Positions 9,032-17,313 of a stretch of 60,604 nt of DNA are shown piece after piece. Positions within the stretch are counted from its first letter, which is position 1; every line of letters begins with the position of its first letter. The notes beneath the pieces are model-generated. The model worked only from the letters and a program-made list of their open reading frames with translations. It had not been told where the DNA came from and made no database searches. Location: contig ONHG01000014.1 of NCBI GenBank assembly GCA_900317585.1, positions 1 through 60,604 on the forward strand, given 5' to 3'. The position numbers and the translations under genes are program-made. The stretch comes from an uncultured Lachnospiraceae bacterium (GTDB lineage: Bacteria > Bacillota > Clostridia > Lachnospirales > Lachnospiraceae).

Positions 9032-9589
9032 ATGAACAAACAAAACAAAAAAATCGCACAGGAAAAAAGAAGAATCGAAAGAGAAAAAGCAGAAAAGAAG
9101 GCAAAGGTTGTGAATCTGCTGAAATTCTGGGTGCCGGTAGTGGCAGTCGTTGTGGTAGTCATAGTGCTAATCTGGGCTGTTGCGACATCGGGCGGTTCAT
9201 CGTCAAAGGGCACTGATGGTACAGAAGCTGCATCACAGACCACAGAATCACAAACATCCGAGACACAAAGCAGTGATTCACAGACCGAGGCAGCAACACT
9301 GAATACAGAGACTGACACGGTTGCAGAAAACGGAGATAAGGTAAATATTGATTACACCGGATATATGGACGGAGAAAAATTCGAGGGTGGAAGCACTGAT
9401 GGACAGGGTACAGACCTCGTGCTTGGCTCAGGCAGCTATATAGATGGCTTTGAGGACGGAGTGGTAGGTCACAAGGTGGGAGAAACCTTTGATTTAAACC
9501 TGAAGTTCCCGGATGATTATAAGGCAAATACAGAACTAGCCGGAAAGGATGTTACGTTTGAGGTGACTCTTAACGGTGTATATAAATAA
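9032..9589 (+). CDS. Membrane-anchored FKBP-type peptidyl-prolyl isomerase
   Basis: A 185-residue protein: a very basic cytoplasmic N-terminus (residues 1-32), one membrane anchor (about 33-52), a Ser/Thr/Gln-rich extracellular linker (53-98) and a C-terminal FKBP/trigger-factor-type isomerase domain (99-185). The domain shows [11 protein letters not shown], the glycine-rich [15 protein letters not shown] and FPDDY blocks. It is predicted to assist folding of exported proteins outside the membrane. It has no lipobox, so the anchor is a signal-anchor helix. TATAAT at 8993-8998 is a likely -10. It is followed 18 nt later by the SUV3-like helicase gene and may be cotranscribed. Confidence 0.85.
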   Translation: MNKQNKKIAQEKRRIEREKAEKKAKVVNLLKFWVPVVAVVVVVIVLIWAVATSGGSSSKGTDGTEAASQTTESQTSETQSSDSQTEAATLNTETDTVAENGDKVNIDYTGYMDGEKFEGGSTDGQGTDLVLGSGSYIDGFEDGVVGHKVGETFDLNLKFPDDYKANTELAGKDVTFEVTLNGVYK

Positions 9590-9607
9590 AGAGGATAACA
9601 CACATAT

Positions 9608-11551
9608 ATGGAAAAATCGTTTGAAGAGGTACTGGTACAGTTTTATGTTGACCAGTACAGGGAGAATGCGAAGAGAAGTACAGGTAAGCCTGTAAAGCTG
9701 GCACACTATATTCACAGGCTCAATAACAAAGCAAAATCAATTAAATATGCGCGATTTTCAAAAAATGAGACTGTGGCACTCAACAAGCTGCATCAGGAAA
9801 TAAAAAGGCTTGCATTGATTTCCTATTATTCCAACAATAAAAATGCAAGGCAGATTTTAAATAGAGAAATCCTTCCGCAGCTCGTCAGGGTGGATATGGA
9901 GCAGTTTGATGAGAAGGAGGCAGAGTATCTCACAGAGGATTTTCTAAAGCTTTTGCGCAAGGAGTATATAGGGGCGATATGTACCAGAAGCATGAAAGAG
10001 CTTTATAATGAGTACCGCAGCAAGGAGCTTAGAAGAGAGATTGTCACGCTGGTTCCGGCACGGCCGGAGCTTGAGTTTCCAAAAGCACAGAGCATGAAAA
10101 GGCACTTCATACTCCATATAGGCCCGACTAACAGCGGTAAGACATATCAGGCGCTTGAGAGGCTTAAGCTGGCGCAAAATGGAGTTTATCTGGGGCCGCT
10201 TCGCCTTCTGGCACTTGAGGTATATGAGAAGATGAATGATGCAGGTATACCATGCACCATGCTTACAGGCCAGGAGTGTCTTGAGGTATCAGACAGCAGA
10301 ATTATAGCATCGACAGTGGAGATGCTTGACTGTGATAAGGAATATGATATCGCAGTGATTGATGAGGCACAGATGGTTGCAGATGATGACAGGGGACATT
10401 CATGGACCAGGGCAATTCTTGGTACACTTGCAGGAGAGATTCATATATGCATGAGTCCGGTGGCAAAGGATGTAGTCATTCATCTGATTAATCTGTGCCA
10501 CGACGAGTATGAGATAAGGGAGTATGAGAGAAAGACTGCGCTAAAGCTGGAGGATAAGCCGTTTTCATTTCCGCAGGATGTGAGAGAGGGCGATGCCTTT
10601 ATCGTGTTTTCAAAGAAGTCGGTACTCAATATAGCAGGGCGTCTTGAGGAAAACGGCATAAAGCCAAGTGTCATATACGGAAGTCTGCCACCGGAAATAA
10701 GGCGCAGGCAGATGACGCTTTTTAATGAGAAAAAGACACAGGTTGTCGTGTCAACAGATGCGATAGGAATGGGACTCAATCTGCCGGTCAGAAGAATTGT
10801 ATTTCTGGAGGTGGAAAAGTTTGATGGAGTATCAAGACGTCCGCTTGTCATCTCTGAGATAAAACAGATAGCGGGCCGTGCAGGCAGATTTGGTCTGTAT
10901 GATACAGGCTATGTGACAGCTTTGGGACAAAAGAATCTGAATTATCTGAAGAATACGCTAAATATACCGGAGCAGGATATTGATATAGTAAGTCTTGGCT
11001 TCCCGCAGGTGCTCCTTACAATGGGTGCGCCGCTTGATGCGATAATTAAGCTCTGGCATGAGGCAAAGCCATCAGCACCGTTTAGGAAAATCAATGTCGA
11101 TGAGATATTGTTTTTGTATGGATATGCGTATAAGGAGCGATACTTTATCGCAGATTTTGATGACAAATATCTGCTTTATAAGATGATTACATGTCCTATA
11201 GATATAAAGGACAGGGAGCTTGTCAGACAATGGCTGCGCTACTGCATGTCGTATACATCTGATATCTCTCTCGACAAACCTGATAAGCATTCAAAGTATC
11301 AGGGGCTCATGAAATACGAATCCTATTACAAAAAGCTTGATTTGTACTATCAGTTTTCAGTCCGCATGGGCAAAATTGTTGAGGAGGACTGGCTTGAAAA
11401 CGAGCGCGACAAAACACAGGCAAAGATTATGCAGCTTCTATCAAAGAACAAGGATGAGTATATTATCAGATGCCGGTATTGCGGCAGAATACTTCCGATT
11501 GGAAATTCACGCAATATATGCAGAGACTGCTACAGCATGATACGCAGGTAG
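9608..11551 (+). CDS. SUV3-like DExH RNA helicase with C-terminal zinc ribbon
   Basis: A 647-residue superfamily 2 helicase most like mitochondrial SUV3, the RNA helicase that works with exoribonucleases. It has Walker A GPTNSGKT (172-179), motif II DEAQ (252-255), a motif V region with DAIGMGLNLPV, and motif VI QIAGRAGR (420-427). The N-terminal 160 residues are an unassigned, mostly helical, basic region. The C-terminus carries CX2C-X12-CX2C (C622, C625, C638, C641), probably a zinc ribbon for nucleic-acid binding, which classical SUV3 lacks. The ATG follows GAGGATAACAC. A role in RNA decay or ribosome-related RNA remodelling is inference from the family. Confidence 0.8.
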   Translation: MEKSFEEVLVQFYVDQYRENAKRSTGKPVKLAHYIHRLNNKAKSIKYARFSKNETVALNKLHQEIKRLALISYYSNNKNARQILNREILPQLVRVDMEQFDEKEAEYLTEDFLKLLRKEYIGAICTRSMKELYNEYRSKELRREIVTLVPARPELEFPKAQSMKRHFILHIGPTNSGKTYQALERLKLAQNGVYLGPLRLLALEVYEKMNDAGIPCTMLTGQECLEVSDSRIIASTVEMLDCDKEYDIAVIDEAQMVADDDRGHSWTRAILGTLAGEIHICMSPVAKDVVIHLINLCHDEYEIREYERKTALKLEDKPFSFPQDVREGDAFIVFSKKSVLNIAGRLEENGIKPSVIYGSLPPEIRRRQMTLFNEKKTQVVVSTDAIGMGLNLPVRRIVFLEVEKFDGVSRRPLVISEIKQIAGRAGRFGLYDTGYVTALGQKNLNYLKNTLNIPEQDIDIVSLGFPQVLLTMGAPLDAIIKLWHEAKPSAPFRKINVDEILFLYGYAYKERYFIADFDDKYLLYKMITCPIDIKDRELVRQWLRYCMSYTSDISLDKPDKHSKYQGLMKYESYYKKLDLYYQFSVRMGKIVEEDWLENERDKTQAKIMQLLSKNKDEYIIRCRYCGRILPIGNSRNICRDCYSMIRR

Positions 11552-11645
11552 CAGCCGGTTTATATTTTACGGTCAAGTCGTTGAATTTAGCTGTCCAATG
11601 TGGCATAATAGAAATAAGACCAAAATATGAATGGAGGAAGTTTTT

Positions 11646-12107
11646 ATGGCAAACAATGAGTTACAGATTGCCGGCTCACAAGGTGAACTTAGAATTCGTC
11701 CTTACGAGCACCACGCAAAGTATTATGAAACAGATCAGATGGGTATAATCCACCATTCAAACTATGTCAAGTGGATGGAAGAAGCAAGACTTGATTTGAT
11801 GGATCAGATAGGACTCAACTACAGGCAGATGGAGGAGATGGAAATCATAAGCCCGGTGCTGTCGATATCGGTAGAGTATCACAGTATGGTACATTTCGAT
11901 GATACGGTCGTCATCTACACAAAGCTGCTTAAGTATAACGGAATCAAGATGGAGCTTGAGTATGTCATGAAGGACAAAGAGACAGGCGAGCTTCGAACTA
12001 CTGCAAAAAGCAGCCATTGCTTTTTGAACAAATCCGGCAAACCAATCTCATTAAAGAGAATGTATCCGGAATTAGATACAAAATTTTTTGAATTTAAAGA
12101 GGCATAA
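11646..12107 (+). CDS. Acyl-CoA thioesterase, hotdog fold (YbgC/FadM type)
   Basis: A 153-residue single hotdog domain. The 4-hydroxybenzoyl-CoA-thioesterase-type signature is clear: YYETDQMGIIHHSNYVKWMEEAR, where the Asp of ETDQMG is the catalytic residue of this family. It should hydrolyse acyl-CoA thioesters in the cytoplasm. Its substrate is not evident. An in-frame ATG at 11631 contains the GGAGG ribosome site, so the ATG at 11646, eight bases beyond it, is taken as the start. The next gene begins five bases after the stop. Confidence 0.85.
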   Translation: MANNELQIAGSQGELRIRPYEHHAKYYETDQMGIIHHSNYVKWMEEARLDLMDQIGLNYRQMEEMEIISPVLSISVEYHSMVHFDDTVVIYTKLLKYNGIKMELEYVMKDKETGELRTTAKSSHCFLNKSGKPISLKRMYPELDTKFFEFKEA

Positions 12108-12111
12108 TAAA

Positions 12112-13902
12112 ATGATACAGGATAGATTAAAAGCATTGAGAAGCGAGATGGCAAAGAGGGGCATCTCGCTGTATGTGGTACCTACTGCTGATTTTCATGA
12201 GTCAGAGTATGTAGGAGAGCATTTTAAATCCCGCAAATATATTACCGGCTTCACAGGCTCAGCAGGAACCGCAGTCATCACTATGGATGAGGCAGGTCTA
12301 TGGACAGACGGCAGATATTTTGTGCAGGCGGCTGCGCAGCTTAAGGATACCACTGTAAAGCTCTTTAAGATTGGCGAGGAGGGCGTGCCGACAGTTGATG
12401 AGTATATAAAGGATACTCTTTCGGATGGCGGTGTAATAGGCTTTGACGGCAGAGTGGTAAATGCCGCATGGGGCAAAAGGCTTTCTGAAATTGCAAAAGA
12501 AAAGCATGGCAGCATGTATGTAAATGAGGATCTGATTGACCTTATATGGACAGACAGGCCTCCTATGTCAAAGGCACCTGTCATGATTTTTGACAATAAA
12601 TATACCGGTGAGGATATAAGTTCAAAGCTTAAAAGAGTCAGAGAGCAGATGACACAAAAGGGTGCAACCCTTCATCTGATGTCATCACTTTACGATATCG
12701 CCTGGCTTTTAAATGTCAGGGGAGGCGACATAAGCTATGTGCCTGTAGTGCTTTCATACCTGGCACTGTCACAGGACAGCTGCATATGGTTTTTGCAGGA
12801 GGAGGTTGTGACAGAGACTCTTAAGGCATACCTCGATAAGAATGGTATACAGACAAGACCTTATGATGATTTTTATGAATATGTGAAGCATATTGATGAA
12901 AAAGAGACAGTGCTTTTAAATACATCGATTGTAAATTACCGCATCTGCGACAGCCTGCCGGATGGTGTTAAGGTGATTGATGCGGAGGATCCTACAGTTG
13001 TCATGAAGGCCGTAAAGAATGAAGTACAGCTTGAAAATCTGCGCAAGGCGCATTTAAAGGATGCAGTTGCGATGTGCAAGTTCATGTACTGGCTTAAGAC
13101 AAATATAGGTAAGATACCTATGACAGAGATTTCGGCTTCAGATTATCTTGCGTCGCTTAGAGCTGAGCAGGAGGGATTTCTTGATTTGAGCTTTGCCACA
13201 ATATGTGGATATGCTGATCATGGTGCTATTGTGCATTACTCTGCAACGGAGGAGTCTGACAGGCAGCTTAAGCCTGAGAGTCTTCTGTTGGTTGATTCAG
13301 GAGGACATTATCTGGAGGGAACCACAGATATCACGAGAACCTTTGCACTAGGCCCGGTGACTGACGAGATGAAGGATATGTTTACGAGAGTGTGCCGCTC
13401 AAATATGAACCTGGCAAATGCAAAGTTTAAGGAGGGCTGCTCGGGACTAAACTTTGATATTCTGGCAAGAGAGCCTTTCTGGGAGATTGGCATGGACTAC
13501 AATCACGGCACCGGACACGGTGTGGGCTATGTGCTCAATGTGCATGAGGGACCAAACAGCTTTCACTGGAAGCAGTACCCGGGCAGAACTGCAGAGCGTG
13601 TGATAGAAGAGGGCATGGTCACTACAGATGAGCCGGGCATCTATTTAGAGGGTAAATTCGGTATTCGTACAGAGAATGAGCTTATCTGCCGAAAGGGCGA
13701 GAAAAATGAGTATGGCCAGTTTATGTATTTTGAGAATCTGACATATGTGCCTATAGATTTAGATGCGATTGATCCAAATCAGATGACAGACAGGGAAAAA
13801 GGATACCTGAATGCTTATCATGCGAGAGTTTATGAGCTTGTTTCACCATTTTTGAATGATGAGGAGGCCCAGTGGCTTAAGAAATATACAAGAGCTATTT
13901 AA
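12112..13902 (+). CDS. Xaa-Pro aminopeptidase (M24B, three-domain type)
   Basis: A 596-residue peptidase that removes N-terminal residues preceding proline. Two creatinase-like N-terminal domains (about 5-130 and 165-300) are followed by the pita-bread M24 domain (about 315-535) and a short C-terminal M24 domain. The metal ligands are visible in order: D in LLLVDSGG, D in TTDITRTF, H in GTGHGVGY, E in TTDEPGIYLEG, E in RTENEL. The three-domain length matches cytosolic eukaryotic-type aminopeptidase P1 rather than shorter PepQ/PepP forms. The start ATG 12112 has AGAGG upstream. A TTG at 12088 would overlap the previous gene and is unlikely. Confidence 0.9.
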   Translation: MIQDRLKALRSEMAKRGISLYVVPTADFHESEYVGEHFKSRKYITGFTGSAGTAVITMDEAGLWTDGRYFVQAAAQLKDTTVKLFKIGEEGVPTVDEYIKDTLSDGGVIGFDGRVVNAAWGKRLSEIAKEKHGSMYVNEDLIDLIWTDRPPMSKAPVMIFDNKYTGEDISSKLKRVREQMTQKGATLHLMSSLYDIAWLLNVRGGDISYVPVVLSYLALSQDSCIWFLQEEVVTETLKAYLDKNGIQTRPYDDFYEYVKHIDEKETVLLNTSIVNYRICDSLPDGVKVIDAEDPTVVMKAVKNEVQLENLRKAHLKDAVAMCKFMYWLKTNIGKIPMTEISASDYLASLRAEQEGFLDLSFATICGYADHGAIVHYSATEESDRQLKPESLLLVDSGGHYLEGTTDITRTFALGPVTDEMKDMFTRVCRSNMNLANAKFKEGCSGLNFDILAREPFWEIGMDYNHGTGHGVGYVLNVHEGPNSFHWKQYPGRTAERVIEEGMVTTDEPGIYLEGKFGIRTENELICRKGEKNEYGQFMYFENLTYVPIDLDAIDPNQMTDREKGYLNAYHARVYELVSPFLNDEEAQWLKKYTRAI

Positions 13903-13977
13903 CGTTACTGCCTGCACTGCAGTGTGACCGGCAGCGATTACAACAATATTATAATTGACAGTAAGGAAAGTATCAAA

Positions 13978-16689
13978 ATGAGTGAAAAGCTTGTACTTAT
14001 AGACGGACACAGTATTTTAAACAGGGCATATCACGGACTGCCTGATCTGACCAATTCGGAGGGGCTTCACACAAATGCAGTCTATGGATTTTTGAATATC
14101 ATGTTCAAGATTCTTGACGAGGAAAAGCCTGACTATCTGACGGTGGCATTTGATGTGCATGCGCCGACGTTTCGCCACAGGATGTTTGATGCGTACAAGG
14201 GCACGAGAAAGCCTATGGATGAGGAACTCAGGCAGCAGGTGCCTATGATAAAGGAAATGCTTAACGCCATGGGCATAAAAATCGTGGAAAAGGAAGGCTA
14301 TGAGGCCGACGATATACTTGGAACCTTATCTGTCAGGGCAGAAAAGGCCGGTATGGATGTCGCCATCATTTCCGGAGACAGAGACCTTTTGCAGCTTGCG
14401 ACTGACCATGTCATGGTAAGGATTCCAAAGAACAAAAAGACAGGAACCGAGATAGAAAACTACAATACAGCAGATGTTATCGAAAAGTACGGCGTCACTC
14501 CAAAGGAGTTTATCGATGTAAAGGCTCTGCAGGGAGATACATCTGATAATATTCCCGGGGTACCCGGTATCGGCGAAAAGACAGCAGGCGCACTTATAGC
14601 AAAATATCACTGTATAGAGGCAGTACATGAGGACGCTGAGAATGTAAAGCCGCCAAGGGCTTCAAAGAATATAGTGGAGTATTGGGAGCAGGCGCTTATG
14701 AGCAAGGAGCTTGCGACAATCATACTTGATGCGCCGGTTGACTATGAATTTTCTGATGCAAAGCTTAGTGGCGGAGTAGAGTCACTCTACACTGAGGAAG
14801 CCTTTTTACTGTGCAAAAGATACGAATTCAAAAACATGCTGTCAAGGTTTAATGTGGAGGCTCCTAAAAACAATGCCGAGGAGCATTTTGTGGTAGTAAG
14901 GGACTTAAAGACTGCAGAGAGTGTGTTTGAGAAGGCAAAGGACAAGGAGGTCGCTTTTGCGGTAGTACCGGGAGAGTCTTTGGGAAACAGCGAAAGTGAT
15001 GGACAGCTAAGTCTGTTTTCGGAGCCGGTTTCGAACGATTATCTTGCTGTTTCGATTTGTTTTTCAGAGGAGGACATTTATTTTATCTGTACAGGTGATG
15101 AGATTTCAAGCAGCTTCCTGGATGAAAAATTAAATACCCTGGAAGTAAAGTCATGGATATCACCGGATTTAAAGACAAATCTGCACAGATTTAAGAGCAA
15201 AGAGATAAAGGCAGATGACAGAGGCAGATATTTTGACATGATGGTGGCTGCATACCTTATCAATCCACTTGTCGGGGAGTATCCCTATGATGCGGTTGCA
15301 AAGGACTATCTGGGGCTTATGCTCTCATCTAAAAAGGATTATCTGGGAAAGCTTGATTTTACTCAGATGATGAAGGAAGATGAGAAAAAGGCAGTGGACT
15401 GTGCCTGCTACGAGGTGTATACTGCCTGGAAATCAAAGCCGGTTCTTTTGCAGAAGCTAAAGGAAATGGATATGCTTACTCTTTACAGAGATATCGAGCT
15501 GCCACTCGTTTTCGTGCTTTATGATATGGAAAATGAGGGTATAAGGGCTGATGGAATAAAGCTAAAAGAGTATGGAGACAAGCTTGCTGTTTCAATAGCT
15601 GAGCTTGAAAAGAAAATATATGAGGCAGCAGGTGAAGAGTTTAATATAAATTCGCCAAAGCAGCTTGGAGTCATTCTCTTTGAGAAGCTTGGTCTGCCAA
15701 ATGAAAAGAAGACAAAGACCGGTTATTCTACTGCGGCAGATGTGCTTGAAAAGCTGGCACCGGAGTATCCGATTGTTGCAGATATTCTGGAATACAGACA
15801 GCTCACAAAGCTAAAGAGCACATATGCTGACGGACTTTCGGGATATATTGCATCCGATGGCAAAATCCATACTACCTTAAATCAGACAATTACTGCGACA
15901 GGTCGTCTTTCAAGCACAGAGCCTAATCTACAGAATATCCCGATAAGGATTGAGCTGGGCAAGCTTATCAGAAAGGTATTTCTGCCTGAGGAGGGAGATC
16001 TGTTTGTTGACTCAGACTACTCGCAGATCGAGCTTCGGGTGCTGGCAGCGCTTTCAGGGGATGAAAGGATGATAGAGGCCTTTAAGAATGGTCAGGATAT
16101 CCACAGAAGTACAGCATCCCTTGTGTTTGACACACCGTTTGATGAGGTCACAGACCTTCAAAGACGAAATGCAAAGGCTGTAAATTTTGGTATCGTATAT
16201 GGCATCAGTGCGTTTGGCCTGTCTAACGACCTGGGGATTTCAAGGAAAGAGGCACAGGGCTATATAGACAGCTATTTTGTCAAATATCCAAAGATTAAGG
16301 AGTTTTTGGATCAGACGGTTTTGGATGCCAGGAAAAATGGCTATACAAAGACCATGTTTGGGCGTATCAGACCGATTCCCGAGCTGAACTCGAGCAATTT
16401 CATGCAGAGACAGTTTGGAGAAAGAGTTGCGATGAACTCACCTATTCAGGGTACAGCAGCCGATATCATAAAGATTGCCATGATACGTGTGCATGACAGG
16501 CTTCTTGATGAGGGCTTAAAGTCAAGGCTTATCCTTCAGGTGCATGATGAGCTTTTAATTGAGACAAAGGAAGCTGAGAAGGATAAAGTGATTAAGCTTT
16601 TGGAGAAAGAGATGCGTGGTGCGGTGGACATGAAGGTATCCATGGAGGTGGGCACCGAGTGTGGCTATGACTGGTATGATGCGCATTGA
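13978..16689 (+). CDS. polA: DNA polymerase I
   Basis: A 903-residue family A polymerase for Okazaki-fragment processing and repair. The 5'-nuclease domain (about 1-290) has EGYEADDILGTL and SGDRDLLQL. The middle 3'-5' exonuclease-like domain lacks the first catalytic pair (the FDTET-type motif is replaced by AFAVVPGES), so proofreading is probably absent, as in many Firmicutes. The polymerase domain has motif A DYSQIELR with D680, motif B RRNAKAVNFGIVYG and motif C VHDE with D857. The ATG at 13978 follows AAGGAAAG. A GTG at 13924 is in frame but has no ribosome site. coaE starts 19 nt downstream. Confidence 0.96.
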   Translation: MSEKLVLIDGHSILNRAYHGLPDLTNSEGLHTNAVYGFLNIMFKILDEEKPDYLTVAFDVHAPTFRHRMFDAYKGTRKPMDEELRQQVPMIKEMLNAMGIKIVEKEGYEADDILGTLSVRAEKAGMDVAIISGDRDLLQLATDHVMVRIPKNKKTGTEIENYNTADVIEKYGVTPKEFIDVKALQGDTSDNIPGVPGIGEKTAGALIAKYHCIEAVHEDAENVKPPRASKNIVEYWEQALMSKELATIILDAPVDYEFSDAKLSGGVESLYTEEAFLLCKRYEFKNMLSRFNVEAPKNNAEEHFVVVRDLKTAESVFEKAKDKEVAFAVVPGESLGNSESDGQLSLFSEPVSNDYLAVSICFSEEDIYFICTGDEISSSFLDEKLNTLEVKSWISPDLKTNLHRFKSKEIKADDRGRYFDMMVAAYLINPLVGEYPYDAVAKDYLGLMLSSKKDYLGKLDFTQMMKEDEKKAVDCACYEVYTAWKSKPVLLQKLKEMDMLTLYRDIELPLVFVLYDMENEGIRADGIKLKEYGDKLAVSIAELEKKIYEAAGEEFNINSPKQLGVILFEKLGLPNEKKTKTGYSTAADVLEKLAPEYPIVADILEYRQLTKLKSTYADGLSGYIASDGKIHTTLNQTITATGRLSSTEPNLQNIPIRIELGKLIRKVFLPEEGDLFVDSDYSQIELRVLAALSGDERMIEAFKNGQDIHRSTASLVFDTPFDEVTDLQRRNAKAVNFGIVYGISAFGLSNDLGISRKEAQGYIDSYFVKYPKIKEFLDQTVLDARKNGYTKTMFGRIRPIPELNSSNFMQRQFGERVAMNSPIQGTAADIIKIAMIRVHDRLLDEGLKSRLILQVHDELLIETKEAEKDKVIKLLEKEMRGAVDMKVSMEVGTECGYDWYDAH

Positions 16690-16708
16690 TGACAGAAAAG
16701 GAAACAGT

Positions 16709-17308
16709 ATGATTTTTATAGGAATAACAGGTGGTGTAGGTGCCGGAAAATCGGCAGTGCTTGGCTATCTTAAGGAACTTGATGGTGTAAGGGTCATGCT
16801 CTCCGATGAGATAGCACATGAGCTGATGGAGCCGGGAAGCGACTGCTACAACAGATTAAAGGAATTGTTTGCGGGCGAATCGATATGGCTTGAGGACGGG
16901 CATTTTGACAGACCGGCACTTGCCAGAGTGATTTTTTCGGATAATAAAAAAAGAGAGCTCCTAAACGAAGTAGTACATCCGGCAGTAAAGGAATATGTGC
17001 TTAATGCAGTTAAAGAGGCAAAAAAAGAAGGTCTTTTCATGCTTGTGCTTGAAGCAGCACTCCTTATAGAGGAGGGATATGGTGAAATATGCGACGAGCT
17101 GTGGTATATTTATGCAAGTGAAGAAGTCAGAAGAAAAAGACTTAAGTCATCAAGAGGCTATTCAGATGAGAAGATTGACAGCATCTTTGCAAGCCAGCTT
17201 AAAGAAGATGAGTACAGAAGGCACTGCAGGGAGGTTATCGATAATGACGGAGATATCGAAAACACGATAGCTTCAATAAATAAAGCGCTTAGCAAATACA
17301 AGGAGTAG
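16709..17308 (+). CDS. coaE: Dephospho-CoA kinase
   Basis: A 199-residue P-loop kinase that catalyses the last step of coenzyme A synthesis (phosphorylation of the ribose 3'-OH). Walker A GGVGAGKS is at residues 8-15. The substrate loop HPAVKEYV and the LVLEAALLIEEG helix are typical. The start ATG 16709 lies after AAAAGGAAAC. Longer starts would overlap polA out of frame. The pairing polA-coaE is common in Firmicutes. The stop is five bases before the ATG of the FtsA-like gene. Confidence 0.93.
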   Translation: MIFIGITGGVGAGKSAVLGYLKELDGVRVMLSDEIAHELMEPGSDCYNRLKELFAGESIWLEDGHFDRPALARVIFSDNKKRELLNEVVHPAVKEYVLNAVKEAKKEGLFMLVLEAALLIEEGYGEICDELWYIYASEEVRRKRLKSSRGYSDEKIDSIFASQLKEDEYRRHCREVIDNDGDIENTIASINKALSKYKE

Positions 17309-17313
17309 TGGAA

